Of a DNA stretch of 38,853 nt, positions 20,756-28,648 are shown piece after piece. The position numbers and the translations under genes are program-made. How positions within the stretch are numbered: the stretch's first letter is position 1; each line of letters begins with the position of its first letter. The stretch covers positions 1-38,853 of the forward strand of contig CAZDZG010000006.1 of NCBI GenBank assembly GCA_964509845.1, given 5' to 3'. Below the pieces are notes generated by a model. It saw only the letters and a list, made by a program, of their open reading frames with translations, ran no database searches and was not told the DNA's origin. This DNA comes from WYZ-LMO6 sp964509845. GTDB taxonomy: Archaea; Hadarchaeota; Hadarchaeia; Hadarchaeales; WYZ-LMO6.

Positions 20756-22363
20756 TCAATCCAGGATGATTTCCATCAGCTCCCTTTCCGCCTCGTCCAC
20801 CATGGGTATGCCCGTTACCCTGGAGGCCCTTTCCGTCAGGGATACCAGATCATCCCTTCCCAGCAGCTCCAGCTTCCACTTGCGGACCCCGGCCATCAGC
20901 TGCTGCAGGCCCACCCCTATCCTCTCCACCTCGTAAGTGTAGAGGCCTAGGGCGCCGGGGGGTATCCTGCTGAACCTCTCCCCGTACCTCTGCCTCAGCT
21001 CCGGAACACACACGAAGAACTTGCCCGGATCGGATCCGTACTGCTCCGCGAACTTGGAGGGCAGCTTCCCCTTCTCCGCCAGCTCGGCGAAGTACGAGGC
21101 CTTCATCACCGCGGTCAGGGGGGCCCGCGCCATGGTGATGGCCTTCACCGCCGGTCCGTCCCCGAAGTTGCTCATGGCTATGGCCTTGAAGATCTGCGTC
21201 TCGTTGATGAAGCCTCCCGCCATGCTGATGTCCGGCACGTACCTGCCCTTCTTCTTCAGGAGCTGGACGCACCTCAGGACCTGAGCCTCCAGGTACACGG
21301 TGGGGGTTCCCATCTCGTTCATCATGGGGACGGGGCTCATGCCCGTTCCCCCTCCCGCTCCGTCGAAGGTCACGTAATCAACCTCGGCCTCCGAGGCCAC
21401 CTTCATGGTCCAGGCCACGTCCACCGGACGATAGGCACCCGTCTTCAGGCTGACCTTCTTGGCCCCCTGCTCCCGCAGCCACTCCACATCCTCCACGAAG
21501 CTCCTCTCCGTGGGCATCCCCACCCTGCTGTGGCGCTCGAAGGTCTTGAAGTACCCCTGCTTGAAGGCCTCCTGCACCCCCGGGTCCTCGGGGTCCGGAA
21601 TCACCACGTAGCCCCTCCTGCGGAGGGTGAGGGCCCTCTCCAGGCTGTCCAGCCTCACCTCCCCTCCTATGGCCTTGGCACCTTGTCCCCACTTCCTCTC
21701 TATCACGTCCACCTCAAGCTTGGAGATGGCGTACACGTCCACCCCGAACCTCTGGTCCTCCACGTTGGTCTGGACCGCTATCCCCCCGTACTTGCCGTCC
21801 CAGAACTCCCTGAACTTCTTCACCCTGTACTCAAGCTCGGGGGAGGACACCACCTTCCCCTGGCTGAAGGTCGCCTCGGGATCCATGCCGCAGACGTTCT
21901 CCCCGATCACCAGGATGACCCCGGCTAGGGCCGAGCCCACCGCCAGACCGTCCCAGTTGTTCTTGGCCACCGCGGTGGAGCCAAAGGCCCCGTTCACCAG
22001 GGGCACGCGCAGGGGTATCCCTCCCAGCTTGCTGGACACGTCCACGTTGGGGAAGATCGCCCTGTCGGGATCCGCCTCTATTCCCTCCGCACCCCTCAGC
22101 CTGGCCAGGATGTTGAAGTGTGACCAGTCCAGCCCGTAGTCCTTCAGGGAGGCTGCCGTGCTCCTTCCGAAATACTCCGGCATGGGGTAGAGGACCTCTC
22201 TCCCCCTGAAGGCGGAGAGGCCTATCTCGCATAGCACCGGACACTCCCTGATGCAGATGGGACACATGCCGCTGGTGGGGCTCACGTCCCTGACCCTGGA
22301 GGTGGTACCCGTGGTGGACTGGGCGTTCAGGTATGCCGAGTTTTTTGTCACCCGCTCGGTCAT
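20756..22363 (-). CDS. Glutamate-synthase-like FMN protein (archaeal GltB central-domain type)
   Basis: This 535-residue protein is the FMN/TIM-barrel synthase domain of glutamate synthase standing alone. VDYVTFDGAGGGTGMSPVPM and ISMAGGFINETQIFKAIAM are the FMN and glutamate/oxoglutarate loops. The N-terminus has a CxxCxxxCxxxC cluster (C34, C37, C41, C45) that probably holds an iron-sulfur centre. In archaea the glutaminase and NADPH parts are usually separate genes; none is nearby. The usual role is glutamate synthesis from 2-oxoglutarate and ammonia or glutamine, but stand-alone members may use other acceptors. ATG at 22363 is about 27 bp from a strong TATA. An oligo-T terminator follows the stop. 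Confidence 0.88.
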   Translation of the reverse strand: MTERVTKNSAYLNAQSTTGTTSRVRDVSPTSGMCPICIRECPVLCEIGLSAFRGREVLYPMPEYFGRSTAASLKDYGLDWSHFNILARLRGAEGIEADPDRAIFPNVDVSSKLGGIPLRVPLVNGAFGSTAVAKNNWDGLAVGSALAGVILVIGENVCGMDPEATFSQGKVVSSPELEYRVKKFREFWDGKYGGIAVQTNVEDQRFGVDVYAISKLEVDVIERKWGQGAKAIGGEVRLDSLERALTLRRRGYVVIPDPEDPGVQEAFKQGYFKTFERHSRVGMPTERSFVEDVEWLREQGAKKVSLKTGAYRPVDVAWTMKVASEAEVDYVTFDGAGGGTGMSPVPMMNEMGTPTVYLEAQVLRCVQLLKKKGRYVPDISMAGGFINETQIFKAIAMSNFGDGPAVKAITMARAPLTAVMKASYFAELAEKGKLPSKFAEQYGSDPGKFFVCVPELRQRYGERFSRIPPGALGLYTYEVERIGVGLQQLMAGVRKWKLELLGRDDLVSLTERASRVTGIPMVDEAERELMEIILD

Positions 22364-22386
22364 CCTTCCCTCCTCCGGAACCCTCC

Positions 22387-22400
22387 CTTTAAAATTTAGT
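22387..22400 (-). promoter_or_regulatory. TATA box of the glutamate-synthase-like gene
   Basis: The minus strand reads CTAAATTTTAAAGG, centred about 28-30 bp before the ATG at 22363, implying a leaderless mRNA. A weaker GATAAAGC at about 22422-22429 on the plus strand could serve the divergent nadE. Confidence 0.65.
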
Positions 22401-22462
22401 TACGAAAGTTTCCTATCCCCGATAAAGCTAAAGGGGCGCCCTTCCCCCGCTCCAGTGGAAGC

Positions 22463-23242
22463 ATGCTGCCCCTCCCCACCCTGAAGGATCCCCCCGGAAC
22501 CTGCCGTCTGATCCTCTCCTTCATCAAGGAAAGGGTGAGGGAGGCCGGGGCAAGAGGGGTGGTGCTGGGGCTAAGCGGGGGCCTCGATTCCTCCGTCTGC
22601 GCCTACCTCTGCGCCAGGGCCCTGGGGCCAAGGCGAGTGCTGGGCCTCCTCATGCCGGATGAGGTCACCCCTCCCCAGGACCTCAAGGACGCCAGGCTCG
22701 TGGCAAGGAAGCTGGGCATACCCCACCGCCTCCTTCCCCTCTCCCCCCTCTGCCGCCAGATCCTTCCCCTCTTCAGGGGGGATCGGAAATCGAAGGGAAA
22801 CGTGAAGGCCCGCCTGCGAATGCTCCTCCTCTACTATGCCGCCAACTCCCGGAACCTGTTGGTGGTGGGCACGGGGGACCGAAGCGAGCTCCTCATGGGA
22901 TACTTCACCAAATACGGGGACGGGGGGGCCGACCTGCTACCCCTGGGGGGCCTCTTCAAGACCCAGGTGAGGGAGCTGGCCCGGTACCTGGGGGTGCCGG
23001 AGTCCATCATCCTCAAACCCAGCAGTCCCGCCCTCTGGCCGGGGCAGACGGCGGAAAAGGAGCTGGGAATCCGCTACGAGCTGCTGGACTCCATCCTGCA
23101 CCTCAGGCTGGACCTGGGGAGGGACCCGCGGTCCATCGGGAAGGAACTGGGGGTGCCGGAAAGATTGGTCAGGAGGGTCCTGGAGAGGATGGAAAGGACG
23201 GAGCACAAAAGGAGACCTCCCCCCTCCCCTACCCCACCTTGA
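22463..23242 (+). CDS. nadE: NAD synthetase (ammonia-dependent)
   Basis: The 259-residue ATP pyrophosphatase amidates deamido-NAD. SGGLDSS at 38-44 is the pyrophosphate loop. VVGTGDRSELLMGYFTKYGD and LKPSSPALWPGQTAE are NadE hallmarks. It has no fused glutaminase domain, so it uses free ammonia. ATG at 22463 follows a weak GTGGAAG site. The last 14 bp overlap the end of the convergent ribbon-helix-helix gene. Confidence 0.96.
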   Translation: MLPLPTLKDPPGTCRLILSFIKERVREAGARGVVLGLSGGLDSSVCAYLCARALGPRRVLGLLMPDEVTPPQDLKDARLVARKLGIPHRLLPLSPLCRQILPLFRGDRKSKGNVKARLRMLLLYYAANSRNLLVVGTGDRSELLMGYFTKYGDGGADLLPLGGLFKTQVRELARYLGVPESIILKPSSPALWPGQTAEKELGIRYELLDSILHLRLDLGRDPRSIGKELGVPERLVRRVLERMERTEHKRRPPPSPTPP

Positions 23243-23756
23243 GCCTCAGCTTCGCCAGGTCTTCCTTTATCTCCACCCTGTGGCCCATCCCCTCCAGCGT
23301 GTCCAAGAGGAGTTCCTTCACGAACCTCTTGCTGGAGTCCACGTTCAGGACCAGGGTGAACTCCCTCTCCGACAGCTTGCTCAGCCTGAAGAAGTTGCAG
23401 GCCTCTATCCTCCGCAGGTACTGCTCGGGGGAGAGGGAGGAGAGCTGCTCCGCGTGAGCCTTGGCCACCTTCCGGCACTCCTGGTAGAACTTCTCCCTCT
23501 CCACACTCCTTTCCACGTACTTGAGGAAGAGCGCCCAGTGGTCCACGTCCAGGATCACGTGCTCACCCCCCTGTAGGAGGTCCAGCCATGTCCTGATCCT
23601 GGCGGGATCCTTCAGCAGACTCCCGTAGCTCGAAAAGAACTTCAGGGCGAACCTCACCAAGGCACTCTGGGTCATTCCGCTCTCCTGACTCAGCCTCCTC
23701 AGGATCTCCTCGCTCTCCCTGTCCAGGGCCACGGTAACGCGGATGGGGGGTGGCAA
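23229..23756 (-). CDS. Ribbon-helix-helix protein with C-terminal domain
   Basis: The N-terminal 45 residues form a CopG/Arc-type ribbon-helix-helix: beta strand IRVTVALD, helix SEEILRRLSQESG, turn and helix TQSALVRFALKFF. The remaining 130 residues form a mixed domain (strands ILDVDHWALFL and FTLVLNVDS) seen in some archaeal RHH proteins of unknown ligand. It is likely a DNA-binding dimer. The start is TTG at 23756, four bases after the PAC2 stop, so it is the last gene of the large leftward operon and may regulate it. The 3' end overlaps nadE by 14 bp. The exact family is not recognised. Confidence 0.75.
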   Translation of the reverse strand: MPPPIRVTVALDRESEEILRRLSQESGMTQSALVRFALKFFSSYGSLLKDPARIRTWLDLLQGGEHVILDVDHWALFLKYVERSVEREKFYQECRKVAKAHAEQLSSLSPEQYLRRIEACNFFRLSKLSEREFTLVLNVDSSKRFVKELLLDTLEGMGHRVEIKEDLAKLRLKVG

Positions 23757-23760
23757 GCTC

Positions 23761-24519
23761 TCACCTTATGTACCAGGGCTCCTCCTTTTCCTCGGCGGCC
23801 TCCAGCGCCTCCCTGCGCTCCACCTCCCTCCTCAGCCTCTCCACCACCCTCTCCACCTCCCTGGCCCTCTCCTCCAGCACCCTCAGGTCGATCTTTATCC
23901 CCAGGATTTCCCCCAGCACCTCCAGCACGGACTGGGTGGAGCGCGGATCCACGAAGGCCCCGTGGGTCTCCCCCAGCAGGCACGCCCCCTTTATCCCCCT
24001 GACCTTTCCCAGACTCAGCAGGAGACCGGTGGTGCCGGGGATGGGTCCCACCTCCCCCTCCCCCGGAATCAGATGTTCCTTCCCCTCCAGCAGCTCCTTG
24101 TCCGTGGCTATGATCATCACCCTGGGCTTCCCCTCCACCTTCTTGCCCGTGGGATAGCCCGCCAGCGAAAAGATCTTCTTCACCCCGAGCTTCTCCGCCA
24201 CCTCAAGGATCTTCTCCACCATCTCGTAGTATCCTTCCGGAGAGGTCACCTGCCCATCCCCCGAGACGATGATGAGGTCCCTGCCGTTCACCCTGGCCCG
24301 ATAGAAGGAGGCCCTGGGAAGCCTCACCGATCCGTCCCTCTCCACGAACACGTGATGCAGGAAGTGAGGGGAGTAGAGGTCGGCGAACTTCTCCGCCTTA
24401 AGCTCCTCCACCAGGTGCTCGGAGGCCAGCCTCCCCACCTGCCCGGCCCCTCCCAGGCCCTCGATCAGCACCGGCTCCCTAAGCTTGGGAACCTTCAGAT
24501 ACCTTACCTCCGTCTCCAC
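23761..24519 (-). CDS. PAC2-family protein (proteasome assembly chaperone-like)
   Basis: The 252-residue protein carries PAC2 motifs: PVLIEGLGGAGQVGRLASEHL at the N-terminus, FSLAGYPTG, and GPIPGTTGLLLSLGKVRGIKGACLLGETHG. Archaeal members (PbaA/PbaB) are related to the eukaryotic proteasome assembly chaperones; PbaB-type proteins bind the 20S proteasome. The C-terminal 45 residues are a charged coiled coil ending in WYIR; a terminal HbYX-like motif would be expected in a proteasome binder, and here YIR is only a partial match. The start is GTG at 24519, overlapping nop10 by 41 bp. It lies at the end of the ribosome/aIF2a block, a common archaeal order. Confidence 0.9.
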   Translation of the reverse strand: METEVRYLKVPKLREPVLIEGLGGAGQVGRLASEHLVEELKAEKFADLYSPHFLHHVFVERDGSVRLPRASFYRARVNGRDLIIVSGDGQVTSPEGYYEMVEKILEVAEKLGVKKIFSLAGYPTGKKVEGKPRVMIIATDKELLEGKEHLIPGEGEVGPIPGTTGLLLSLGKVRGIKGACLLGETHGAFVDPRSTQSVLEVLGEILGIKIDLRVLEERAREVERVVERLRREVERREALEAAEEKEEPWYIR

Positions 24520-24676
24520 TTCCCTCCACCTCCTTCTTCAACTTTCTCCTGTACTTTCCGTAGGGATCGAGGGGGGAGAACCTGGGGGGATGGGGCGAAG
24601 AGGTCTCTCCCCCGCACAGAGGGCATCTCTCCCTCAGGGTGTAGACCCCGCACCCCTTGCATTTCCTCAGCCTCAC
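24479..24676 (-). CDS. nop10: H/ACA RNP component Nop10
   Basis: The 65-residue protein has the Nop10 zinc ribbon, C6, C9, C18 and C21 in KCKGCGVYTLRERCPLCGG, and the PPRFSPLDPYGKYRRKLK tail that binds Cbf5. Nop10 is part of the archaeal pseudouridine-guide particle. The start is GTG at 24676, eight bases after the aIF2-alpha stop. The last 41 bp overlap PAC2 in another frame, and the extended acidic C-terminus encoded there is not conserved in the family. The aIF2a-nop10-PAC2 order is common in archaea. Confidence 0.95.
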   Translation of the reverse strand: MRLRKCKGCGVYTLRERCPLCGGETSSPHPPRFSPLDPYGKYRRKLKKEVEGSGDGGKVSEGSQA

Positions 24677-24684
24677 GGACCTCC

Positions 24685-25494
24685 TCAGCTCCCCTCCTTG
24701 GCTACCCGAAATTCCCCCCTCCCCCCTTCTTCCCTTATGGAATTTATAGCCACCTCCGCCACCCTCCTCAGGACCGCCTCCGCCTCCTTGTAGGAAGCTG
24801 CCATCACCTCCACCCTGTACCTGGGGGAGCCCACGTAGTAAATTTCCAGCCTAGTTCCCTCCCCGGAGGCCTCCTCACGGGCCTTCGATATCGCCCTCTT
24901 TATCCTCTCCACCCCGTCCGGAGCGAGGGAGGTGAGTTCCAGGTATCCCACGACCTTGGCGAGGGGTGACTCCACCAGGGAGGAAGACACCCGGAGCAGG
25001 GCGTTTATCCACTTCTTGCTCAGCCCCAGCTCCTCCAGGACCTTGGCCCCTTCCTTGGCCACTCGCTCCAGTCCGGTATACATATCCCCGAACTTCTCCT
25101 GCAGCTTGAATCCCACCTCCTGATAGGCCTCATCCAGGGACTTCCGCAGCCTCTTGGCCGCCAGCCCCAGCAGCTTCTCCGCCCTCTCCTCCCTGCGGAA
25201 CTGCTCCCTCTTCCAGGCCTTCTCGCTCTCCTTGACCCTGCGCAGGGAGAGGTCCACATGTCCCTTTTTCTCGTTCACGGCCAGCACCCTACAGACCACG
25301 GTCTGCCCCTCCCTGATGTGCTCCCTGATGTTCTTGATCCACCCGGAGGCCACCTCCGAGAGGTGGACCAGCCCGATCTTGCCCCCGTACTCCTCCATCC
25401 TGACGAAGGCCCCCTCCGGGAAGACCTCCGTGATGGTGCCTATCACCAGCTCCCCGGGGGAGGGAAACTCATCTTTGCGCCTTACCACCTTCAC
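24685..25494 (-). CDS. eif2a: Translation initiation factor aIF2, alpha subunit
   Basis: The 269-residue protein has the three aIF2-alpha domains: an S1 OB fold at 1-85 (GTITEVFPEGAFVRMEEYGG through GHVDLSLRRV), a helical domain, and the C-terminal alpha/beta domain that holds aIF2-gamma (YYVGSPRYRVEVMAASYKEAE). The region around VHLSEVASGWIKNIREHI aligns with the loop phosphorylated in eukaryotes. The start is GTG at 25494, inside the 3' end of rps27e (26-bp overlap). It delivers initiator tRNA with the beta and gamma subunits, which are not in this window. Confidence 0.97.
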   Translation of the reverse strand: MKVVRRKDEFPSPGELVIGTITEVFPEGAFVRMEEYGGKIGLVHLSEVASGWIKNIREHIREGQTVVCRVLAVNEKKGHVDLSLRRVKESEKAWKREQFRREERAEKLLGLAAKRLRKSLDEAYQEVGFKLQEKFGDMYTGLERVAKEGAKVLEELGLSKKWINALLRVSSSLVESPLAKVVGYLELTSLAPDGVERIKRAISKAREEASGEGTRLEIYYVGSPRYRVEVMAASYKEAEAVLRRVAEVAINSIREEGGRGEFRVAKEGS

Positions 25495-25651
25495 TCCCCC
25501 TCCTCATCCCCAGGATCCTCGCCTTGCCGCCGGTGGGTATGACGAGGGTCTTACCGCAAACCACGCACCTGACCCTGGTGGTGGAGTGGCTATACACCGT
25601 CTGCTCGTTTCCGCACCCGTCGCACTGCACCCTGAGGAACTCCCCGGGCAA
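25469..25651 (-). CDS. rps27e: Small ribosomal protein S27e
   Basis: The 60-residue protein is a C4 zinc ribbon (C10, C13, C29, C32) with the S27e pattern VQCDGCGNEQTVYSHSTTRV and CVVCGKTLVIPTGGKA. It binds the small ribosomal subunit. The start is TTG at 25651, four bases after the L44e stop, and it overlaps aIF2-alpha by 26 bp. Confidence 0.96.
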   Translation of the reverse strand: MPGEFLRVQCDGCGNEQTVYSHSTTRVRCVVCGKTLVIPTGGKARILGMRRGSEGGKAQR

Positions 25652-25655
25652 GGCC

Positions 25656-25934
25656 TCACCCCACTATCTCCACCTTCTTGGCCCTGAAGCCCTTCCTGGG
25701 ATGGGCCTTACCGCACTCCCCACACCTGAGGAGGAGGGCGGCCTTCTTGGTGGTCTTGGCGAACCTCTTCTGCTCCGATCTGGGCTGCCCGCCGTAGCCC
25801 TTCATCACCCTCTCGAACTGCCTCTGCCCCCAGCTCAGCGATCTGGGGGCCCTTTTCTTCACCTGGCTGACGGTGTGCTCGGTGTGCTTCCGGCAGTACG
25901 GACAGTAGGTGCGTATCTGCTTAGGAATTTTCAT
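25656..25934 (-). CDS. rpl44e: Large ribosomal protein L44e
   Basis: The 92-residue protein has two CxxC pairs (C11/C14 and C71/C74) and the L44e signature GYGGQPRSEQKRFAKTTKK. It sits near the E site of the large subunit. It starts with ATG at 25934 and overlaps the end of the GINS gene by 14 bp. L44e-S27e-aIF2a is a conserved archaeal gene string. Confidence 0.97.
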   Translation of the reverse strand: MKIPKQIRTYCPYCRKHTEHTVSQVKKRAPRSLSWGQRQFERVMKGYGGQPRSEQKRFAKTTKKAALLLRCGECGKAHPRKGFRAKKVEIVG

Positions 25935-26487
25935 CTACCTCCCTCCGGCCCCCGCCAAAAAAGCGTTTGGGATGAAGCTTCCTGGCCAGCCGGTGGGCCA
26001 CCAACAGCTCCGCCGTTGAGCTGGGCAGGGAGACTATCTCCCCCTCCTCGAAGGGTCCATAGTACCTCAGGTCCTCCCCCACTATCCTGGGGACCTTCCC
26101 CAACACCACCAGCAGCTCGTGCTGGGGTCTCGGGGCCTCCTCCGGCTCTCCCCCCAGCATTTCCCTCCTCGCCTCCTCCAGAACCTCCCTGAGCCTGGAG
26201 AAGAGCCTGGCCTCCCCCTCTCCCTGGGAGGGGGGGCTCTCCCCCCTCAGGATGGCCTTCAGGGCCTTCTGGGCCCTGAGGGCGAAGAGCTCCTCCAGCA
26301 ACCCGACCGCCTCCCTCATCTCCTCCTCCACCAGCTCCCTTTCCACCCCCTCCCTCCTCTCCAGCTCGGCCCGCAGGCGGGAGAGGTACCTGGAGATCTT
26401 GGAGTAGAAGTCGGGGGGAAGGGGGGAAAGGGTGGTGGAGCCCTTCTCCTCCAGCCATATCCTCTCCAGCTCCTCCCATTCCTTCAT
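25921..26487 (-). CDS. gins51: GINS complex subunit (Gins51/15 type)
   Basis: ATG at 26487 overlaps the priS stop as ATGA; the open frame extends further upstream but only as a shadow of priS. The 188-residue protein has a helical N-terminal A domain (PPDFYSKISRYLSRLRAELE) and, after a linker, the small C-terminal B domain (YYGPFEEGEIVSLPSSTAELLVAHRLAR). This A-then-B order is that of Gins51. GINS joins MCM and GAN/Cdc45 in the replicative helicase. Its place next to primase and PCNA is conserved in euryarchaea. No Gins23 is in the window. Confidence 0.9.
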   Translation of the reverse strand: MKEWEELERIWLEEKGSTTLSPLPPDFYSKISRYLSRLRAELERREGVERELVEEEMREAVGLLEELFALRAQKALKAILRGESPPSQGEGEARLFSRLREVLEEARREMLGGEPEEAPRPQHELLVVLGKVPRIVGEDLRYYGPFEEGEIVSLPSSTAELLVAHRLARKLHPKRFFGGGRREVDENS

Positions 26488-27419
26488 CCTTTTCCCTCCA
26501 GGACGAAGCGCGGAACGGCCTGATCCAGGGAAAATTTCTCCATGTCCCTGATGTAAACGCACTTCATGCTCACGCCGGAGTGGAGGGTGGAGGGCAGCCT
26601 CAGGATCCTCTTGATGTCCACCGTGACCTTCCCATCCACCCACGCCGAGTTCAGCTTGGCCAGGAAATCCAGAAGCCTACCGTTCCCCCCCACCAGCTCC
26701 CTTATCTCCTCCACCCTGCCCCGGCGGATGGCCCCCACTATCTCCCCCTTCTTCTCCTGAATCCTCCTGGCCAGCCTGGGCAAGGCCTCCCTCAGCCTCT
26801 CCCCGGGGAGGCGCTCGAGGGTTCTGGCGCAGAACTCCCGGAAAACCCTGGAGTACCCCAGGAGGAAGGTCAGGTCGGTGGGGATCACCCCTCCCGTCAC
26901 GTAGGAGACCAGCTGAGCCCTCTCGTTCTGCTCCAGCCTCATGACCTTCTCGTCCAGGACCCTCAGGTGGAACCCCCTACCGGAGTAGGAGAAGTGGTGA
27001 TCCCGCAGGCCCAGATCGGAGCGCAGGACGTCGGAGATGAGCAGGAGCACCCTCCTGGCCTCCTCCAGGCACCCCTCGCACACCCTCCCCTGGCCGCATC
27101 CGCAGGCTTTGACCGGAAGGTCCTTGGCATCCACGTCGAAGGCCAGCTCCGATTTGATCCATCCCTCCCTCTTGGAGGGCCTCTCGTAGAGGGCCACGCT
27201 GACGTAAGCGGAGAAGGGGAAGTGCCTCTTCAGGTAAAGGCCCAGCTGCTCCATCGTGAAGAACTGGTGGTACCTCTGGCTGGGACCGTTTCCGTCCGGA
27301 TCGAAGCCGAACTCCCTCAGGGAGAGGGTATGCTGGATGAACTCCGGAACCTCACGCTTGCTCCACTCCTCCAGGTAGAACCTCCTCCTTTCCTCCGGCG
27401 TCGCCTCTCTGAACTCCAT
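26484..27419 (-). CDS. priS: DNA primase small (catalytic) subunit PriS
   Basis: The catalytic acidic residues lie in FDVDAKD (95-100). The zinc site is C106, C108, C114 and C117 (KACGCGQGRVCEGC), the nucleotide-binding SGRGFH is at 146-151, and LRLPSTLHSGVSMK lies in the C-terminal half. The 311-residue length is normal. ATG at 27419 is preferred; a TTG five codons upstream (27434) is possible. Either start leaves a long overlap (68-83 bp) with the 3' end of priL. With PriL it makes RNA/DNA primers. The stop overlaps the GINS start. Confidence 0.96.
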   Translation of the reverse strand: MEFREATPEERRRFYLEEWSKREVPEFIQHTLSLREFGFDPDGNGPSQRYHQFFTMEQLGLYLKRHFPFSAYVSVALYERPSKREGWIKSELAFDVDAKDLPVKACGCGQGRVCEGCLEEARRVLLLISDVLRSDLGLRDHHFSYSGRGFHLRVLDEKVMRLEQNERAQLVSYVTGGVIPTDLTFLLGYSRVFREFCARTLERLPGERLREALPRLARRIQEKKGEIVGAIRRGRVEEIRELVGGNGRLLDFLAKLNSAWVDGKVTVDIKRILRLPSTLHSGVSMKCVYIRDMEKFSLDQAVPRFVLEGKG

Positions 27420-28647
27420 CCCTTCTACCCTCAAGCCTCAGCCGCTTATAGTAGTAGGTGAGGGGGTTCCTGATGTCCCTGCACCACTCGTCCGGGGTGC
27501 AGAGGAAGGGGGCGGAGGAGGAGATCTTCTTGCAGTTGGGGGGACGGTACCACTTGCTCCTCCCCGAATCCTCGGGCCTGGGATCGGTGGTCATGCCGAA
27601 TCCCAGGTGGTAATAGATGTTGGCCCTCTCCTGCGGCTGGTCGCTGAAGAGAGGGGGACGGCACCTCTCGGCGGCCTCGAAGATGAGGGGGATGATCTCC
27701 TCTTTGACCACCGAGAACCCCTCGGGAAGATCCCTTATCCTGGTCACCACTTTCCCCCGGGGAGGTAGGCGGGCGTGAGAAAGGAAGGAAGTGAGCAGGA
27801 CCGTGATGGCGTAGTTCCTCCCCCCCGCCCCCACCCCCGACAGGGCATGCTTCACGCAGGGGGGAAAGAACTCGGGCCTCAGCTTACCGCTGGGAATCCT
27901 CAGCTCCACCTCGGAGGGGAGGAGGGAGGCTATTCTCTCCCCCACCCTCACCAGGGGCTCGGGGGGCTCCTCCCTTTCCGAAAAACGCTCGCAGAGCGAG
28001 GCCAGGTACTCCTCGCACTCCAGCCCCACCAGACCGGAGAAGAGGTTCCAGAGCTGGTAGGGAGTGACCACCGCCTTCCCCTCCACCAGGTAGAGGCCGG
28101 TAAGCTGGAGCTTGTTGACCCTGAGGAGGGGGGCCAGGTCCGTCCAGGGGAGGAGGTACTTGGGCTGGTGCTGGGGGTAGATCTCCCCACCCTCGAGGGG
28201 CACTCCCGCCTCCCTGAGGCTGGCGTTCCTTATGCGGAAGAGGTCCTCCCTGGGGATCCTCCCCCTCAGGTCCCCCAGCTCCTCCACCCGGAGGCGCCTC
28301 CTCACCACCTCCAGGCAGGCCGCCTCGTACTCCCTGAAGAGGTGATGGAGCCTGTACCTGACCACCTCCTCCGTTTTCTCCCCCGCCAGCCTGACCTCCC
28401 TGGAGTAGGGATAGGAGACGGTGGCCAGAGCCTGGCACATGAGGTAGAAGGACTGCACCTCCTTTCTCACCTCCTCGGAACTGAAGCCCACGCTCATGTC
28501 CGCCGCGGTCCTCCACCTGAGCCTCTGCACGGCCCTCCTCACCACCTCCTCGGGCAGGGAGCTCAGGGGAGGGGAGGAGCGGATGAGCTCCCTGGCCTCG
28601 GGGGAGAAGAAATCCAGCACGGCCGGGTACTCCGGGACGGGGAACAT
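27352..28647 (-). CDS. priL: DNA primase large subunit PriL
   Basis: The 431-residue protein has a helical N-terminal domain and the C-terminal 4Fe-4S domain with cysteines C264 (FPPCVKHAL), C372 (NCKKI), C383 and C389 (FLCTPDEWC). RANIYYHLGFGM and the DIRNPLTYYYKRL ending are typical. The last 20 or so residues are encoded inside the start of priS and look unconserved. ATG at 28647 lies one base after the PCNA stop. The order PCNA-priL-priS is notable because many archaea put priS first. Confidence 0.95.
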   Translation of the reverse strand: MFPVPEYPAVLDFFSPEARELIRSSPPLSSLPEEVVRRAVQRLRWRTAADMSVGFSSEEVRKEVQSFYLMCQALATVSYPYSREVRLAGEKTEEVVRYRLHHLFREYEAACLEVVRRRLRVEELGDLRGRIPREDLFRIRNASLREAGVPLEGGEIYPQHQPKYLLPWTDLAPLLRVNKLQLTGLYLVEGKAVVTPYQLWNLFSGLVGLECEEYLASLCERFSEREEPPEPLVRVGERIASLLPSEVELRIPSGKLRPEFFPPCVKHALSGVGAGGRNYAITVLLTSFLSHARLPPRGKVVTRIRDLPEGFSVVKEEIIPLIFEAAERCRPPLFSDQPQERANIYYHLGFGMTTDPRPEDSGRSKWYRPPNCKKISSSAPFLCTPDEWCRDIRNPLTYYYKRLRLEGRRDGVQRGDAGGKEEVLPGGVEQA

Positions 28648-28648
28648 C

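Noticed and set aside
26488..26643. Upstream extension of the GINS frame
   Set aside because: It is the shadow of priS; the ATG overlapping the priS stop as ATGA gives a normal GINS length.
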